Assembly: GCA_003184365.1 (NCBI GenBank)
Contig: NKYR01000004.1
Coordinates: 496,001 to 560,000 of the forward strand
Origin: Evernia prunastri
Taxonomy: Eukaryota; Ascomycota; Lecanoromycetes; Lecanorales; Parmeliaceae
Direction: 5' to 3'
DNA: 64,000 bases
The first letter of the stretch is position 1. Every line of letters starts with the position of its first letter. Positions 44,012 through 56,037 of this stretch are shown piece by piece. Both the position numbers and the translations under genes were made by a program. Below the pieces are notes generated by a model. It saw only the letters and a list, made by a program, of their open reading frames with translations. It did no database searches and had not been told where the DNA came from.

Positions 44012-46751
44012 GACGATTCGAATATAAAAGATGGTGATGCAGGTATTTCTTTCGAGCATCTAGGTACAGTATTAGAAAGGTAGTTACGCCTCTTCATTGC
44101 CGTACGAGAAATGCGGAAAACACTGAGCTAAATTCCAAACCATGCCGTGGTCAAGGAAACTGTTTCGCCTCTGCATCATGAGATTCGAGGTCACCTCCCC
44201 CAACAGAGCAGCGGCCAGTTTTGATGAAGAAACTGCAAATTCAAGCCCTTTGAATACCCCACATCTGTCCCAGACTCCCATGGCGCTGTCTCAGCTCGAC
44301 GACGGCGTCAGAAGATCCGCCAGTTGAGCGACCGTCGACTTTGCGCTTGATCACTTCGCACGGTCGCTTTTGCGAAGGCGTACTCTTCGGCCTCGAGTTT
44401 GGCAGTGGGTTCTGGAGCACTGCTGATATGTACCACTATAGGGCTCAATATTAAGCGCGTCTAATTGATACACGGATAGGGCTAATCACGATCGATTGGA
44501 GATGATGAATAAGAGACCCATGTGCATTTAGACGGCGTGGTCTGAATAGCCACGCTACTGACAACATAGATCTCAACTACGAATCTGATCCAGCTACTCC
44601 GGTCGCTTTAGACAGTTCGAATCGGAGAGTTTGACATGACCGTCCAGACACTCTATCATTTGCACGGGTTTTTACGAGACGGTTATTGCACGCGAATCGT
44701 TCAAGATCACCCCGTCCGTGACTCGATGGAGACATGAGTGGTGGGCTGCCTCGCTCAACAGTGTGAGCGAGTGATCCGGGCGCATTTCCATGCGGTCCCG
44801 AATCTCATCGTGCTTTTCACGAGCCAAAGAGAAGAGTGCGTTTTAAATCAATCATCCAGAAAAGCTATGGTGACCTACATTTATGTTGAAACAGGGCGAC
44901 AATCAACCATTGGAGATGATGAACCAGAGAATAAATTGACTGAAAGTGGGCCTGAAAAAAATCGGGCTAACTACTGGAAAAAATCCTTGTCAAAATGAGA
45001 ATCCGATCCAACTACGTATCATTTTTGGACAGTTCGAGGAACCCGAAACTTCAATCCAGGTCGTCTGAGTGGAGGACTCTTTTGCTATGTTGTTTTATCC
45101 GAGGCGCATCCTTCGAAGCCTTTCTTGCCATTACTGCAATGCTGATATGGGATGGGGCTGCCTCGCTTAAGCTGCGCTAGACTCGATCTTTTGAAGTTTC
45201 GAGATGGTGGGAGCATACTTAAGTGACCAAGCCAACTTTTCCTAGAAGGGTAAGATCCGAGCTTTCTGGACCGATGTTCAAGAAAGAGACGGCGGAGATG
45301 TTTATCGATAAGGCCAGTGTTGAGATCCCCTAGTGTCCGATCGGCTCTAACTTCACCTTTGTTTTTTTATTTATTTGATTTATAAGTGACACAGTGTCGA
45401 TTTTTTCACTGACCAGCTTCTGTAGCTCAGAATTTAGACCCCGAAAATTACCAGCTGGCAATTTTCGCCTTTGTCAAAATCCGCCTTATTCGGTAAAAGT
45501 CGCCATAAACGGACCCCGCAAAAGTCGATGGGCACCAACACGTTCGGTCTAGCCATGCTAGATGAGAGTTGAGAGGCTTGGCTCGTGATCCACCCTCTTC
45601 CCGTAAGTAGAGATGTAGGACTTCTGTTTCTGCGGGTAGGAAAAGTTGGGAAGTTTCGAAAAAATTGAAAAATTGAAAAAAAAAAAGCCAAATAAATTGT
45701 AGACTGAGAAATGAAAACAAAAAGACCCTGTCAGAAGTCCGAACTCTTTTGTCCTTTGAAATCTTGATTTATTTACATAGGCCTATTATCTTAAGTCATT
45801 GCCTTTGATCTGCTCTTTACCTGGCCGATTTTCTGCTACCCCGATCTCTGACTTACGTCGAAGACACCCAATAAGCACAAACGGGGTCTTCTTGAGATCA
45901 CAGTTCTAGTGAGGTCCGCACAATCTAGCGTGTCTAAGTGTGAACAGATGACAGTTGTGGGTTCCCAGGTGCTCTCTTTATTCTGTCGACTTTGTTCGTT
46001 CAATACACATCTACGACTTCCGATCATGTCATTATAGAAGAAACTCTGCGAGCCGTACAGCCTATTTCACGTCAATACCTCGAACGCCTCTAGCTAGTGC
46101 TTTGATGCTGAAGGTTATGTAGGCTCCATTACTTGAATTCCTAGTGGGACACGCGAGGGACGTTTCTTTTATCGTTTTACTACGCACGAAGGTAGATCGT
46201 GTGCGCTCGACGCTTTTATGATGTATGTAGTCTTACAGGGCAATGAGGTGCATTGTGTGGCTGCGGTTCATGCCAGGCCTGTTGGGCAATGAGATCTTGC
46301 CCAATCAGTCCGCTTATAATGATGAAGCTTCATGGACAATTTCATTAACCCCCCTAAAGGCCACTCAGTCATTACCCAAATTTGACCGTAAGGGAAACCT
46401 ACGCTTCAAACCATCTAGTTCGACAAGGCAAAGAGGAAGCGGCGATAAAGAGAGAAGGCAAGAAAGATACCTGACTTAGGGAGAATTCCTTAGGGATTTC
46501 GGGCAAATTATCTCTGTCTTAAAGCTCAGAGATTACTATAATCACTTCGACCATGAAAAAATCCATGAAGCGTTTCTCCCGGTTTTAGCGCTTTCCGTGA
46601 TATCTCAACACCTATCGCAAGCGCGCCAGGTAAACAACCAACCAAACAAGAACGTTTCCAGGCACAAAACATCGCTACACAGATTTTGTCCACGCGATTT
46701 TATTATCACTCGTCCATCTCAAAGATCCATCTAGCATTACCTCTAGTCAAC
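44012..46751. other. Repeat-rich gap upstream of copy A
   Basis: No supported gene. Two diverged copies of one segment occur at about 44470-44630 and 44900-45050 (both contain ATTGGAGATGATGAA and a GGACAGTTCGA/TAGACAGTTCGA word). The diverged flank repeat lies at 45385-45455. All frames are short. Confidence 0.5.
45385..45455 (+). repeat. Diverged flank repeat, copy 1
   Basis: Contains CTGACCAGCTTCTGTAGCTC and AATTTAGACCCCGAAAATTAC; related to copies at 49868 and 54829. Confidence 0.65.
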
Positions 46752-48832
46752 ATGGATCCCGGGATGGAACTTAAAAAAGGGCATGGCTTGACCATGACGC
46801 CTCCACTGCTTAACGACAGCGTCCTGCCGAACCTGACGCCTGCAATGTTCCACGAATGGTTGCGCTGGCGGTTTGAATCCTCAAGCCTCATTCTAGAGAC
46901 ATTTGAAGCGATCGTTTGCGCGAGAGCTCGGCTGGACAATAGCTCCTACGAAGCTGGCGAGTATTACCAGAGCATAATTGAAAAGGCAGGTGGTCATCAG
47001 CGGTAAGAAACAGGCAGCTGACCGTTTATAACAGTTCCAGAATCATTCAGACTGGACTTACCTTACGCCAAGGCTTGACAACAAACCTACCTTGCGTCAA
47101 GCAATCGTTCCTCATAGCACACCTAACAACGCCGTTGCGTTCTTCGAAGTCAGTAGGAAACGATTTTTATTGCCTTTAGTCAAAGAAAGTCTGTTCAATG
47201 CCACGGGCCTCGACGTCCAGTCTTTCATCGAAGAAGTATTGACCATCAACCCCGGGTCAATTAAAGATCTTGATAGGCTCGGCATTCTTATAGGTGCAGG
47301 GCAATTTGCGCTACAGAGGTTTCAAGGTTCAAGGCCAGGACTTGACCAACACTTTTTGAAGCAAGTAAGACAACACACAATGCCAGACACCCTTTCCCGC
47401 AGCTCACAGAGACTAGTTCGGGGTCGAACCTGGGGTCATGGCCTTCAGGAAGTATCTTGAGAACGTGCAGCTTGTCAGAGCTGAAGAGCGAGACTTCCGA
47501 GCTGTCCCCCCTCGAGATGCTGCACCCTGGAGGGCGGAAAAAAATCGCCGGGAAGCTGATATGTACATCATCCGCTCCCGAACAGAAAGAAGACGTGGCG
47601 GAGACAGTGGAGATGCTACGGCTCACGGCGGGCCGGATCACGAATCCAACCTCCTCGTGCCAGCTCGCGACGAGAGCACTTCTACACTGCGAGCACGCTA
47701 CATGACTGAACAATATGAGAGGAGCCTAGCTTCCTCTGGTAAGGCACTCCTTGTGTCGCGGATATCGATTGGGCAGAGGACCGAGTCCATGACACAAATG
47801 CATTTCCACCGTTCAGAATGCGAGGACGCAAACGGTTCAAGGTCTTCCGGAATGGAGATCCTAGGGACTAGAAACGATTCTATTGTCATAGCATTCGAAA
47901 ACGATGCTGTAAAAAATTCGGCACTTACACACATAAATCAGGCAACATTTGACTTGGTGGATGAGAAAGACGTCAAGCTTGACGCAACGCAGCTGTGTGA
48001 GGAGACAGCCAAGAGAACAGAATTTGTCTTGGGCCATGGCCCGCTGAAGTCCATAGACCGCCTCGACAACTCTTTGCGGCCATTCTTCACGAATAAAGGT
48101 CATGTTCTGACCAATGACGTCAGAACATTTGCAATTCATGGTGGTAGAGCCACAACGAAGGTTCTCATTAGCCACGCAGTATGTCCCTCGTGGCTACAAA
48201 AGACGACCGTGACGAGAGAAGGACCTCGCGATCAGCAGATTCGTTTGGAACGGTCAGCGACGTGCATTTATTGCAACCATATCGATATTCGGGACTCAAC
48301 ACGTTTGGAGGGTTCGTCCCAACCACCCAGACGCAGCGAGACTACAGAGAATTACAGGAATAGGCGACCAAGAACCCCTACCAACCAGATGCAAGAGCGT
48401 CCAGTTGCCGGACTCCAGATAGGTTCACGAGGAGAGATTGCACCAGGTAGCGTAAAAGCGCCCCAACAGAACCGCTACCAAAACCGTCCGGTGGCAGCGC
48501 TTCGAGCCCCCTTCCCTGTGGACAATGGTCCCAAATACGGCGACGCTCCCAAACAGGATGCAAACATTCAGAGTAGAGAACCATCTACAAATGCAATCAT
48601 TTCGCCGGCGGGAGCCAGCACCTCTCACGCGAGCAAAAATCCACCCAATCGCAAGGTAATGTTTGAAGACCCCAGAGTTCCTCTAGAATACGTACTAACA
48701 AGTTGCGATAGCGACACATCAGTCCGGAAGGTTCAAGGAGATTTAAACCACGGCCAAGGTTTCAGGGAATGTGAGGGACTGATTGCCGGCAAAAACAAAT
48801 ACCTCCCCTCATACGCAAATGGAAGGTGGTAG
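46752..48832 (+). CDS. Unknown family, copy A (SLRxFFxxKG / CxxC protein)
   Basis: I do not recognise this protein. Exon 1 from the ATG at 46752 gives MDPGMELKKGHGLTMTP and a helical stretch, ending near 47002 with a GTAAGA donor. Exon 2 (about 47040-47370) gives FLLPLVKESLFN and EVLTINPGSIKDLD. The C-terminal module is one open frame from about 47702 (MTEQYERSLASSGKALL) to 48832. It includes SIVIAFENDAV, LDNSLRPFFTNKG (48065-48103) and CIYC (48263-48274), followed by a basic, Pro/Gln/Asn-rich tail that looks disordered. Boundaries between exon 2 and the last exon are not certain. The same blocks, in order and spacing, occur in copies B (51085-52790) and C (56038-57420). Copy A is the only one whose C-terminal module and tail are open. 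No signal peptide or membrane helix is seen. The CxxC could bind metal or be redox-active; with one pair only, this is a guess. Confidence 0.6.
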
Positions 48833-49867
48833 TGTCTGCTCGATGGTCACAACCCAAGCGACATACTCTCCCGGCGCTTAGTCGAGCATTAGATACAGCC
48901 TACACGACCAACGTCCCTCGAAGATATTGCTAGACAATTCAGAGCAAGACCCACGCCCCGTGACGACTTTTCGCCGTGAGACAATCATGGATTCGGACTT
49001 CGTGACAATCCTGTCTAGAGAAGTAATCAGCATAGAGCATCCCAAAGGTTTCACATTGTTCGTGTTGAAAGGGGGCTCTAGTGCAGCCAAAAACCCCAGA
49101 GGCAAAGCTGATCAGCCATCTTCCACGGGATTCCGAGGCAAAAGGTCGCCACATCATCGCGAAAACATGTGATCTAAACAATATGTAAATATGTGACTAA
49201 GCTGTCCCATAACGAGGTAAAGCATCGAGTAGAGGCAGTCATAGGCGTAGTCTCGTACCTCATCTTTAACGAGAACTCCCATATCTAGAGCAATATGACT
49301 TGGAGTGATGATAACCAGCGAAATGACTAGAGACAGGCGTGGGAGGGGGGGAAGAAAATGTGCAATTGCTCTGAATGAGAAGAAATTGAATGGAGAGACA
49401 ATTACCTGCGAGATGACATGGTCTTTATAGGCCTTTTTATACCAGGAATGCCCACGAATCGCCCCACTGTTGCCATGGCTTCTCGCCATGGCCTGTATGC
49501 CTGAAATAATGCAATGCACCCCTACCCTGAAACGATGCGATGCATGTGTGAGCGACTGACCCCAAGTCCTGCTGTTGGCGACCTAACCCTCCGTCGCCGG
49601 CAGAGCCGATCTTTTTCGAAATCCAGCACGTCTATATAGTGTAGGAGTGAGGGGTGTGCACAGGAGAGACGGACCCTTCTAAAGAGAGAGAGAGAGAGGA
49701 TCTTGTTCACGAGAGACGCAATTCTGTCCGGAGCGGGTTCGAAGCGATTACGACTACGCCCTACTCGACTGGCGCGGAGGGTAGGGGTTGCCGGGATATT
49801 GGAGGGTGCTAGAATAGGGGCAATAGATGGAAAGAAGGTCGAGGTATTCTATCTTGGTTATAATTGA

Positions 49868-49945
49868 CATAGAGTGTCGGTTATTCCACTGACTAGCTTC
49901 TCAAGCCTAGAGTACAGATCTAGATAAGCACCAGCTGCCCATTTC
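49868..49945 (+). repeat. Diverged flank repeat, copy 2
   Basis: TTGACATAGAGTGTCGGTTA then CCACTGACTAGCTTCT and CACCAGCTGCCC; matches copy 1 (GTGACACAGTGTCG, TTCACTGACCAGCTTCT, ACCAGCTGGC) at diverged level. Confidence 0.6.
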
Positions 49946-50239
49946 CCTCTGCCTCCTGCACCTCACCTCATCTCCCTTTCCCTTCGTAGAACCACTCTCC
50001 GATATGCCATCCTATATACCACCGAACGGTCTCTGGGTACCTTCCGATGGGGCGCGTTCCCGCTACCTGGCACCATCTCCTTTCACGAACCCATCTAGAG
50101 TCTAGCCACTGGACGCTCGTCACCCGAATTCGTGGGGGTCCTTTCGTCGCCCTGGTCGCCATACCGGACGTTTAGTTGCCCCTTGTCTAGATCACGATAT
50201 CCTATCGTTGGTGGCTGTTGGAATGTGGCTATGGTGGAT

Positions 50240-50330
50240 TGATTGTTTCGCTATGGAGTGGTGTGAAGGCTACTTATATAGCCTACAAATTGCCACCTGG
50301 CCATGCGGGGTAGCTACAACACAGGAGTGC
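50240..50330 (+). repeat. Direct repeat, copy 1
   Basis: GCTATGGAGTGGTGTGAAGG, CTACTTATATA and GTAGCTACAACACA in order; recurs at 53545-53620 with GCTATGGCGGGGGGTGAAGG, ATACTTATATG and GAAGCTACAACACA. Confidence 0.6.
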
Positions 50331-51084
50331 TGTATCATTTCCAACAGTGGCACTCCACGCATCTCAAGCATCTGAATGAGCTCGGACTTGCCGGATTGGT
50401 TGCTCCGAATGATACCGTTTCCGTAACCAATACGCTGCAGTTGAGCCATGTGCAGATTCTGAAACGCCACCGTCGCAAAGCCGACTTCCTCTTGTTGTCC
50501 AAGCGTGTACCCTGGTCGCCATACCGAAATTTTGTGTCCGACCCAGGCCCTGCACGTGTTGGCTGCCCGTTGTTGTGGTAAACCAAAGGCTGAGTGATGG
50601 GGCCGCCCACCATCCTACGGTGTCTGCTTTGGGTAGACCGGGTAATTGCTAGGATCATATGGTGACGGTATGGGATAGGTGTAGGTCGCGCTGTCTGGCG
50701 TTGGTTCACCCCCAGACCCATGCTGACTGCATCGAAGGCTCATTCCGAAAGGAAGGGCGTAGGCGTCTGGAGCTGACTGCTGGCATATGGCGACACATAG
50801 TGGTCGCCATATAGACTTGTTGGTCCAGCCGTGGCCTTGAACCTTGAAATCTTTGCAGAGCAAATTGCGCTGCACCTATACGAATATCGAGCCTGTCGAG
50901 CTGCCCGAGTGAAGTGCGTCAGTACTTGCATGCAATTGCTATGATTCCGCAGTTCGGATGATGTAGTGGGTGTTGAACTTACCTCCAGTTGAGCGATGCC
51001 CTTAGACCCTCGTGATTGGTATTTATATATAGCTGACATACTTCTGTTCGATAGACTGTTTCATCGGAACCATTCCACTCTAGT

Positions 51085-52790
51085 GTGTCAAGAGGTTTGC
51101 AGGCAGAATCCGTTGAGGGAGGATGGCGGCGGTCGCTTGGTGTTCTGTTCATGACGCAACAGTGGGACCATTTGCAGCATTCGGAGCGACGTTTGGATAA
51201 TGTGGTGGTGGTGGTGGTAGCGGCGCCGCTCGATGCGTTTTGTGTTCGTTCGTTCCCGCGAACTCGGGGGCGTTGCCGTTATGTGGTAGAAAACTTGCAC
51301 GAGCGGGCGGTCCAGAGGCAGGTGCAGAGCGCAGGTGGTCTGGAAAACGTGGGAATTGTCTGGGATTCTCCGGAATATTGGGCACAACGCTCTCACGAAC
51401 GAGCGGCTGGCGAGGTGGAGGGCAGATGTGACAGGTTTCGACTGGTTCTGCCGGTATTTCTTGGTCTGCATTGCCAGTCTGTATCACCGTGCATATCTGT
51501 ACCCAGGCGTAATAGCGGTTGTTTCAAACCACAACTTTTCGTTCAATCACACTGCGGACTCGCTCAGTAATGAGATCTCGACTCGGAATGTAGCCCTTGT
51601 ACCAGAAGAAGGCTCTTAAGGACTCGTCGAGCATAGCCAGAGACTTCAGCGGAAACGAAGCGAGCATGGGATCTGGCTCCTTGGATGAGTCCTCCAGCCT
51701 GGTGTATGAGACAAGCTGCACGCCTTCCTCTTCGAGAAAGTTGAACCTGAATAAGTGTTGGAGCTGCGCAAGTGCCCGCTCCTTCACGCTTGGATTGTCG
51801 CATGGTATGACAACAGCGGGATGGACGGCTGCCATATGCTCCAATTAGATCCATGACGATTCAAAGTATGCCTCAGTCTCGTGAATGTAAAAACGAGTAG
51901 AAGATGCTTGTTCCTCCAGGAAAAATGAAGACACAGTGATCCCCAGACCGTTGAAAGCCAACCTTGTCAGCTGTGGCTCCTAAAGGGGAAGAGCTTGCGA
52001 AAGCTTCACTTCCGCGTCGATTTCGCCCTCGGTCGCTGTACCCTTCGTCTCCTTCTTGATGACCGATTCGATGACAGGCTGGAACGGGTCCTGCCTCGGT
52101 ATGCCTTCCCGCATCTCCTTCTCGCGCTTTATATATATATGATATACCCCGGTATCTCTCTCGCTCGGCCCTTCTAGCCCTCCTAAACGTTCCGAACCTT
52201 TGTCATCGTGGTTCATTCGCCCAGACTGCTGGATTCTTTTTGAACTTTGGTGGGACGGCTCGGTCTTCAGCTATGATGGTACAACGCTTGTCATCATGTT
52301 TTGCAAGAGCCTGCAACCTAGCTGTGGTAAATGACTAGAGACTGTGAGCTGCAAAAACGTCACCCACACCTGTGTTGATGCTTACCTGGTTGACAAACTC
52401 CTGATCCAGACCTAGATTCGCCCCTGGGAAGCGAAGCTCGGCAAACTTCCTGGCTGCTTGCGCTATCTGACGTGTCTCCAGTTCTTTGATCCGTCCTGGG
52501 TTAATTACCAACATATGTTCAATAAAACGCTGAGGATGGAGAGCCCATGGGTTGAATAGCTGCTGGTCTACCGCAGGCAATAGAAAAGTCTTGACGCTAT
52601 TACAAACGTCAGCTCTGGAAAGTACACAAAGATGAGGACTTACTTCGCGCTTCAGCTGTAGAGCAGCCTTTCCGATACAGAAAAACCCTCCGGACTCGAT
52701 GACAACGGAAGGGTGCGAGAAGAGAGATATATAAATATATAAGTAAAGTTCATCAAGGCTACGCCCTTGACTCTTCACAGAAGATGGTCG
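51085..52790 (-). pseudogene. Unknown family, copy B (two in-frame stops)
   Basis: The N-terminal block (about 52590-52380) reads FLLPAVDQQLFN and MLVINPGRIKELE, close to copy A. The C-terminal module reads HPAVVIPCDNPSV, then LDESLRAFFWYKG (51631-51593) and, 63 codons after the motif Ser, CHIC (51433-51422). A Pro-rich tail follows to about 51100. Two stops interrupt an otherwise aligned frame: TAA at 51847-51845 and TGA at 51526-51524. The TGA replaces a residue in VVV-stop-NNRYYAW and could come from CGA by C-to-T change. The exon near 52660 does not join the FLLPAV block in phase. A long stretch between the two blocks (about 52330-51900) has charged sequence unlike copies A and C. So B is a dead copy whose blocks still show the family layout. 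Confidence 0.65.
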
Positions 52791-54828
52791 CGAAAGGTTC
52801 TGCTCGTGCTGCGGTAGAACAGAGTTAGGTACTGTAGGTTATGAATTTCGATGTGGACGGAATAATGGCTAAAGAGGAATGATAAAGGTGTGAAGACATC
52901 TTAAGTAGTAGTGCCAAGCCACGCTAGTCTAGGCCGGAAGCGTGTGTTGTTTGATGGGCTGGAACAGTGACAGTGTGGACTGGGATCTTGGTCCTAGAAT
53001 ATCGGTTCTGTGAGTGAATTAGCAGAAGTTTTGCCAATTTACACACTCGGAACATTCACACATTCAAAGAGTTCACCCTTTAGTGACATCTATGGACGGT
53101 TTTGACCCCGTCAAGTGTTATTCATCTCAAGGCGGCTCGGAATCTCCGTAGTGAAGCCCAGCCCGTAGTAATCGTCACTGCAAAACACATTGAGCGAGAT
53201 TGGCGGTCACAGAGACCTCACTTACGCATTCGTGGATACTCCCGTACTTTGCCCAAGTGTCGTAGGTTCGTAGCAGACGCCATATGTAAGAAAAGAAGAC
53301 TTGATCGACAGGCTTACATAGCTGGAGACAAAGAGATGCAGAAATTGCAGCGAATCCCGGAACGCAAGATGATCCTAAGAGGTTGTAAAGATGTTGTAGG
53401 TGATGTCGTACACTCGAACGCGTTCTCGGCGTACCCTTCTCACGCTGGAGCTCAAACCTCAAGAGGGATAATGTAAGACTGAGCTTACTTAGCAATCATC
53501 TCTGTGTCAAATTGGTTGAGTTTGATGTGTGAAAAATCGATTGACTAGCTATGGCGGGGGGTGAAGGATACTTATATGTCATAAGAAGCCCATGCCAATG
53601 TGAAGGGAAGCTACAACACAATGCCGCCGCAATATTCACCTCCAAAAAACTTTGTTAGAAGTGATGCAGCATATATCCTTCATTTCTTTCCATTTCTTGA
53701 CTATTCACAGTGACGCTAAGAACCTATCAGTCACTTGAGGTTATAGACACATAGTCTAGGCGAGCATTCTCTCGCCGTCTACTTATTATTTGCGAAGATT
53801 CAACACGTGTGACATAAAGAACAAACACTGCCTATATTTTAAGTCTATGTGATTGATGCTACTTCTTGCTGGCCTAAGCTCGTTGAAGAAAATATAGAAT
53901 TTGTTGTTCCAGAAAAAATCAAAATCCGTAGCGACCGCACGCTTTGGCTTTTTTCGAGATGCCTTGTCAAGTTCGCCTCAAAATTGCTGCACGATGTCAG
54001 TATGTTTCAAAGCAGATAGCATATTGGACTCACCACGTGCCTAGGATTTGACGCCTCCAAATTCGATTGATTGCCATTGTTCGTAGTGGACTGGAGCCGG
54101 TTCTTGAGGCCCTACAAGACGCAGCCACAGGCTGCATTACTCCGCCGGTTTTGCAGGAATCTTGTCGGCTGGGTGGCTGCCTGGTTGGGTGGCCATCTTC
54201 TCCGTAAAACCTAGACAAACCCGGTGACGGTACGAGTATCTCGGGTTTAGGTTGCCATTCCACGCGTTTTGATCATATTGTGTACAGGAACGGAGCCGTT
54301 GTCGCAGAAAGAACGCTGAAGCGAGTCCGCATAATTATAAGAGTACAACAGCTGTAGAGCGAACCATGACCAAGAGTGTAGAAAGCCTGGGCGCGTGCTC
54401 AATTCGTGCCAAACAAAGTCTTGGACTTTTCAAAGTTGTGGGATCTTCGTCCCTCAACTAGAATCACGGATACCTGAAAAATCAAAGATGAAATTTTCGG
54501 ATGGTTTATGAAGCCGTTTCGTAATTGCAGCATAATCGTAGAGATAGTTTTGCCCTCATCGCTTAATTGGCGCTAGCAAGTTTCGATATCGTTGAGTTAT
54601 ATGAAAAGAAAGGCATGCTCATATGGTCCCGGATTTGACCGTAAAAATCTAAAATAGTTCGACAAACTGCACTATGATAGCTTCAGCCCTTAAATAGCGA
54701 AGAGGACTCTCCCATGTGGTACCAGACCATGTGTGTGGAAAACCAGGAGTAGCCGCTAGTCAGTTGGCCGAGGTTTTTCCTCCTTTTATATACCTTCATA
54801 AAGAAAATAGCATAGAAAATTCCATGCT
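52791..54828. other. Gap between copies B and C, no supported gene
   Basis: A plus-strand frame of about 124 codons at 53102-53476 is basic and unrecognised. The direct repeat partner lies at 53545-53640. Otherwise there is only AT-rich sequence with no motif. Confidence 0.45.
53545..53640 (+). repeat. Direct repeat, copy 2
   Basis: Partner of 50240-50330; same order of conserved words, diverged. Confidence 0.6.
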
Positions 54829-54890
54829 GACATCTTCTGTAGCTCAATATTTAGACTTCGAACATTACACCCCCTTTCGCCCACCCTCTT
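54829..54890 (+). repeat. Diverged flank repeat, copy 3
   Basis: CTGACATCTTCTGTAGCTCA, ATTTAGACTTCGAACATTAC; about 30 of 36 bases match copy 1 (45411-45447). Confidence 0.65.
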
Positions 54891-56037
54891 ACTTCACTTT
54901 CGCCATTACGGACCTCGGCCGGATTAAAGGCATCAACAACCCCGATCGGGGGCCGGTCACTGGGCTGAACCCATGAATCATACCGGGCAATGTCCCCGGG
55001 GCCGGCCCAAACACTTAGAACAGAGATGTAGACAACTTTGCCAGGTTGGGACTTAGAAAGAGATGGGCCAGGGGGGTTAAGCCCCCCAACTTGACTATTG
55101 GGTAAACAATACATTTCAATTGAAAAAAAAAAAAAAAAAAAAAAAAAAGGCTTGTGCTGGACAGAAACGAGAAAGTCACATAGTCCCATCAAAGTTGATC
55201 GAACTCTTTTGCCAGTGTCTTCTTTCGGTTCCGGAGTATCAATCGATACTCCCTTAAAAACCTCCATTCTTCACAACCATTTTATCGTCGATTTCCTGAA
55301 ATTGGCCGGTCTGGGGGGGGAGAGGGTATATGTATTACGTTTCTTCTTTCATTTCTCGCTTTTTTTTTGCATCGATAAAGATGCACCATCTTTACGCGAA
55401 ATGATCATTCAACACACGGAGCACGCAGTTCCACTCATATAAAATCTTTATTCGTTCGTCAACCGCAGATAATTGCTCTATAAACTATCGCTTGTTGTGG
55501 ATTCTGCTACTCATGAGCTTGCTCAAATACTCACCACTATGAGTCTATCCACAGATGGCCAAAAGGCTTCTTCTCTCCATGTTTGGACGCGGTATACCTT
55601 CTATCGGTTCAAAGACTTTTCTAGCTCTGACAAAAAGTCATCAGCCAACGCCGCGCAGTCCTCGGAGGTAAGAACCCCCTCTTCGGCGAACTTGAACAAT
55701 GTTTCAGGATACTTAACGTCGCTCTTAAGTTCGATAGTATCTGAGGGATTCTCGGGCTATCCAAACGTCAGCGTTGGAAAACACACGCGCATAAGCACTG
55801 ACTTTGCGTTGTAATTGTGAATTAACCTTTCTAATACTGAGCGTCTGAATCCTGTCGTTGGGGTCGTCGTGGAGAGGCTGCAGCCGAGGACGTTTAGCAA
55901 AAATATTATCGGGCCGTCTCAGATGTCAAAAGGGAAACATGAACAGAAAAAACGACGGACCTTGAGCTTGAAAACTTGAGGCGCACTTGCTTTCTTGAGT
56001 TTCATACGAGCTTCTTCGCGGCTACCATTGAGGGTCC
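54891..56037. other. Gap downstream of copy C
   Basis: No supported gene. It holds the poly(A) run and two open frames of 113-114 codons (55098-55442, 55473-55814) with no motif. Confidence 0.4.
55123..55148 (+). repeat. Poly(A) run of 26
   Basis: Twenty-six consecutive A after CAATTG. It could mark the 3' end of an inserted retroelement or processed transcript, or be simple sequence. Confidence 0.8.

Larger units (their letters stand above)
48833..51084. other. Gap between copies A and B, repeats only
   Basis: No supported gene. It contains the second flank repeat (49868-49945), a short GA dinucleotide run near 49686 and a diverged direct repeat (about 50240-50330) that recurs at 53545-53640. 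Short frames at 50303-50721 have no motif. Confidence 0.5.

Noticed and set aside
53102..53476. 124-codon basic ORF as a fourth family copy
   Set aside because: It has none of the family blocks (no SLRxFF motif, no CxxC at the right spacing).
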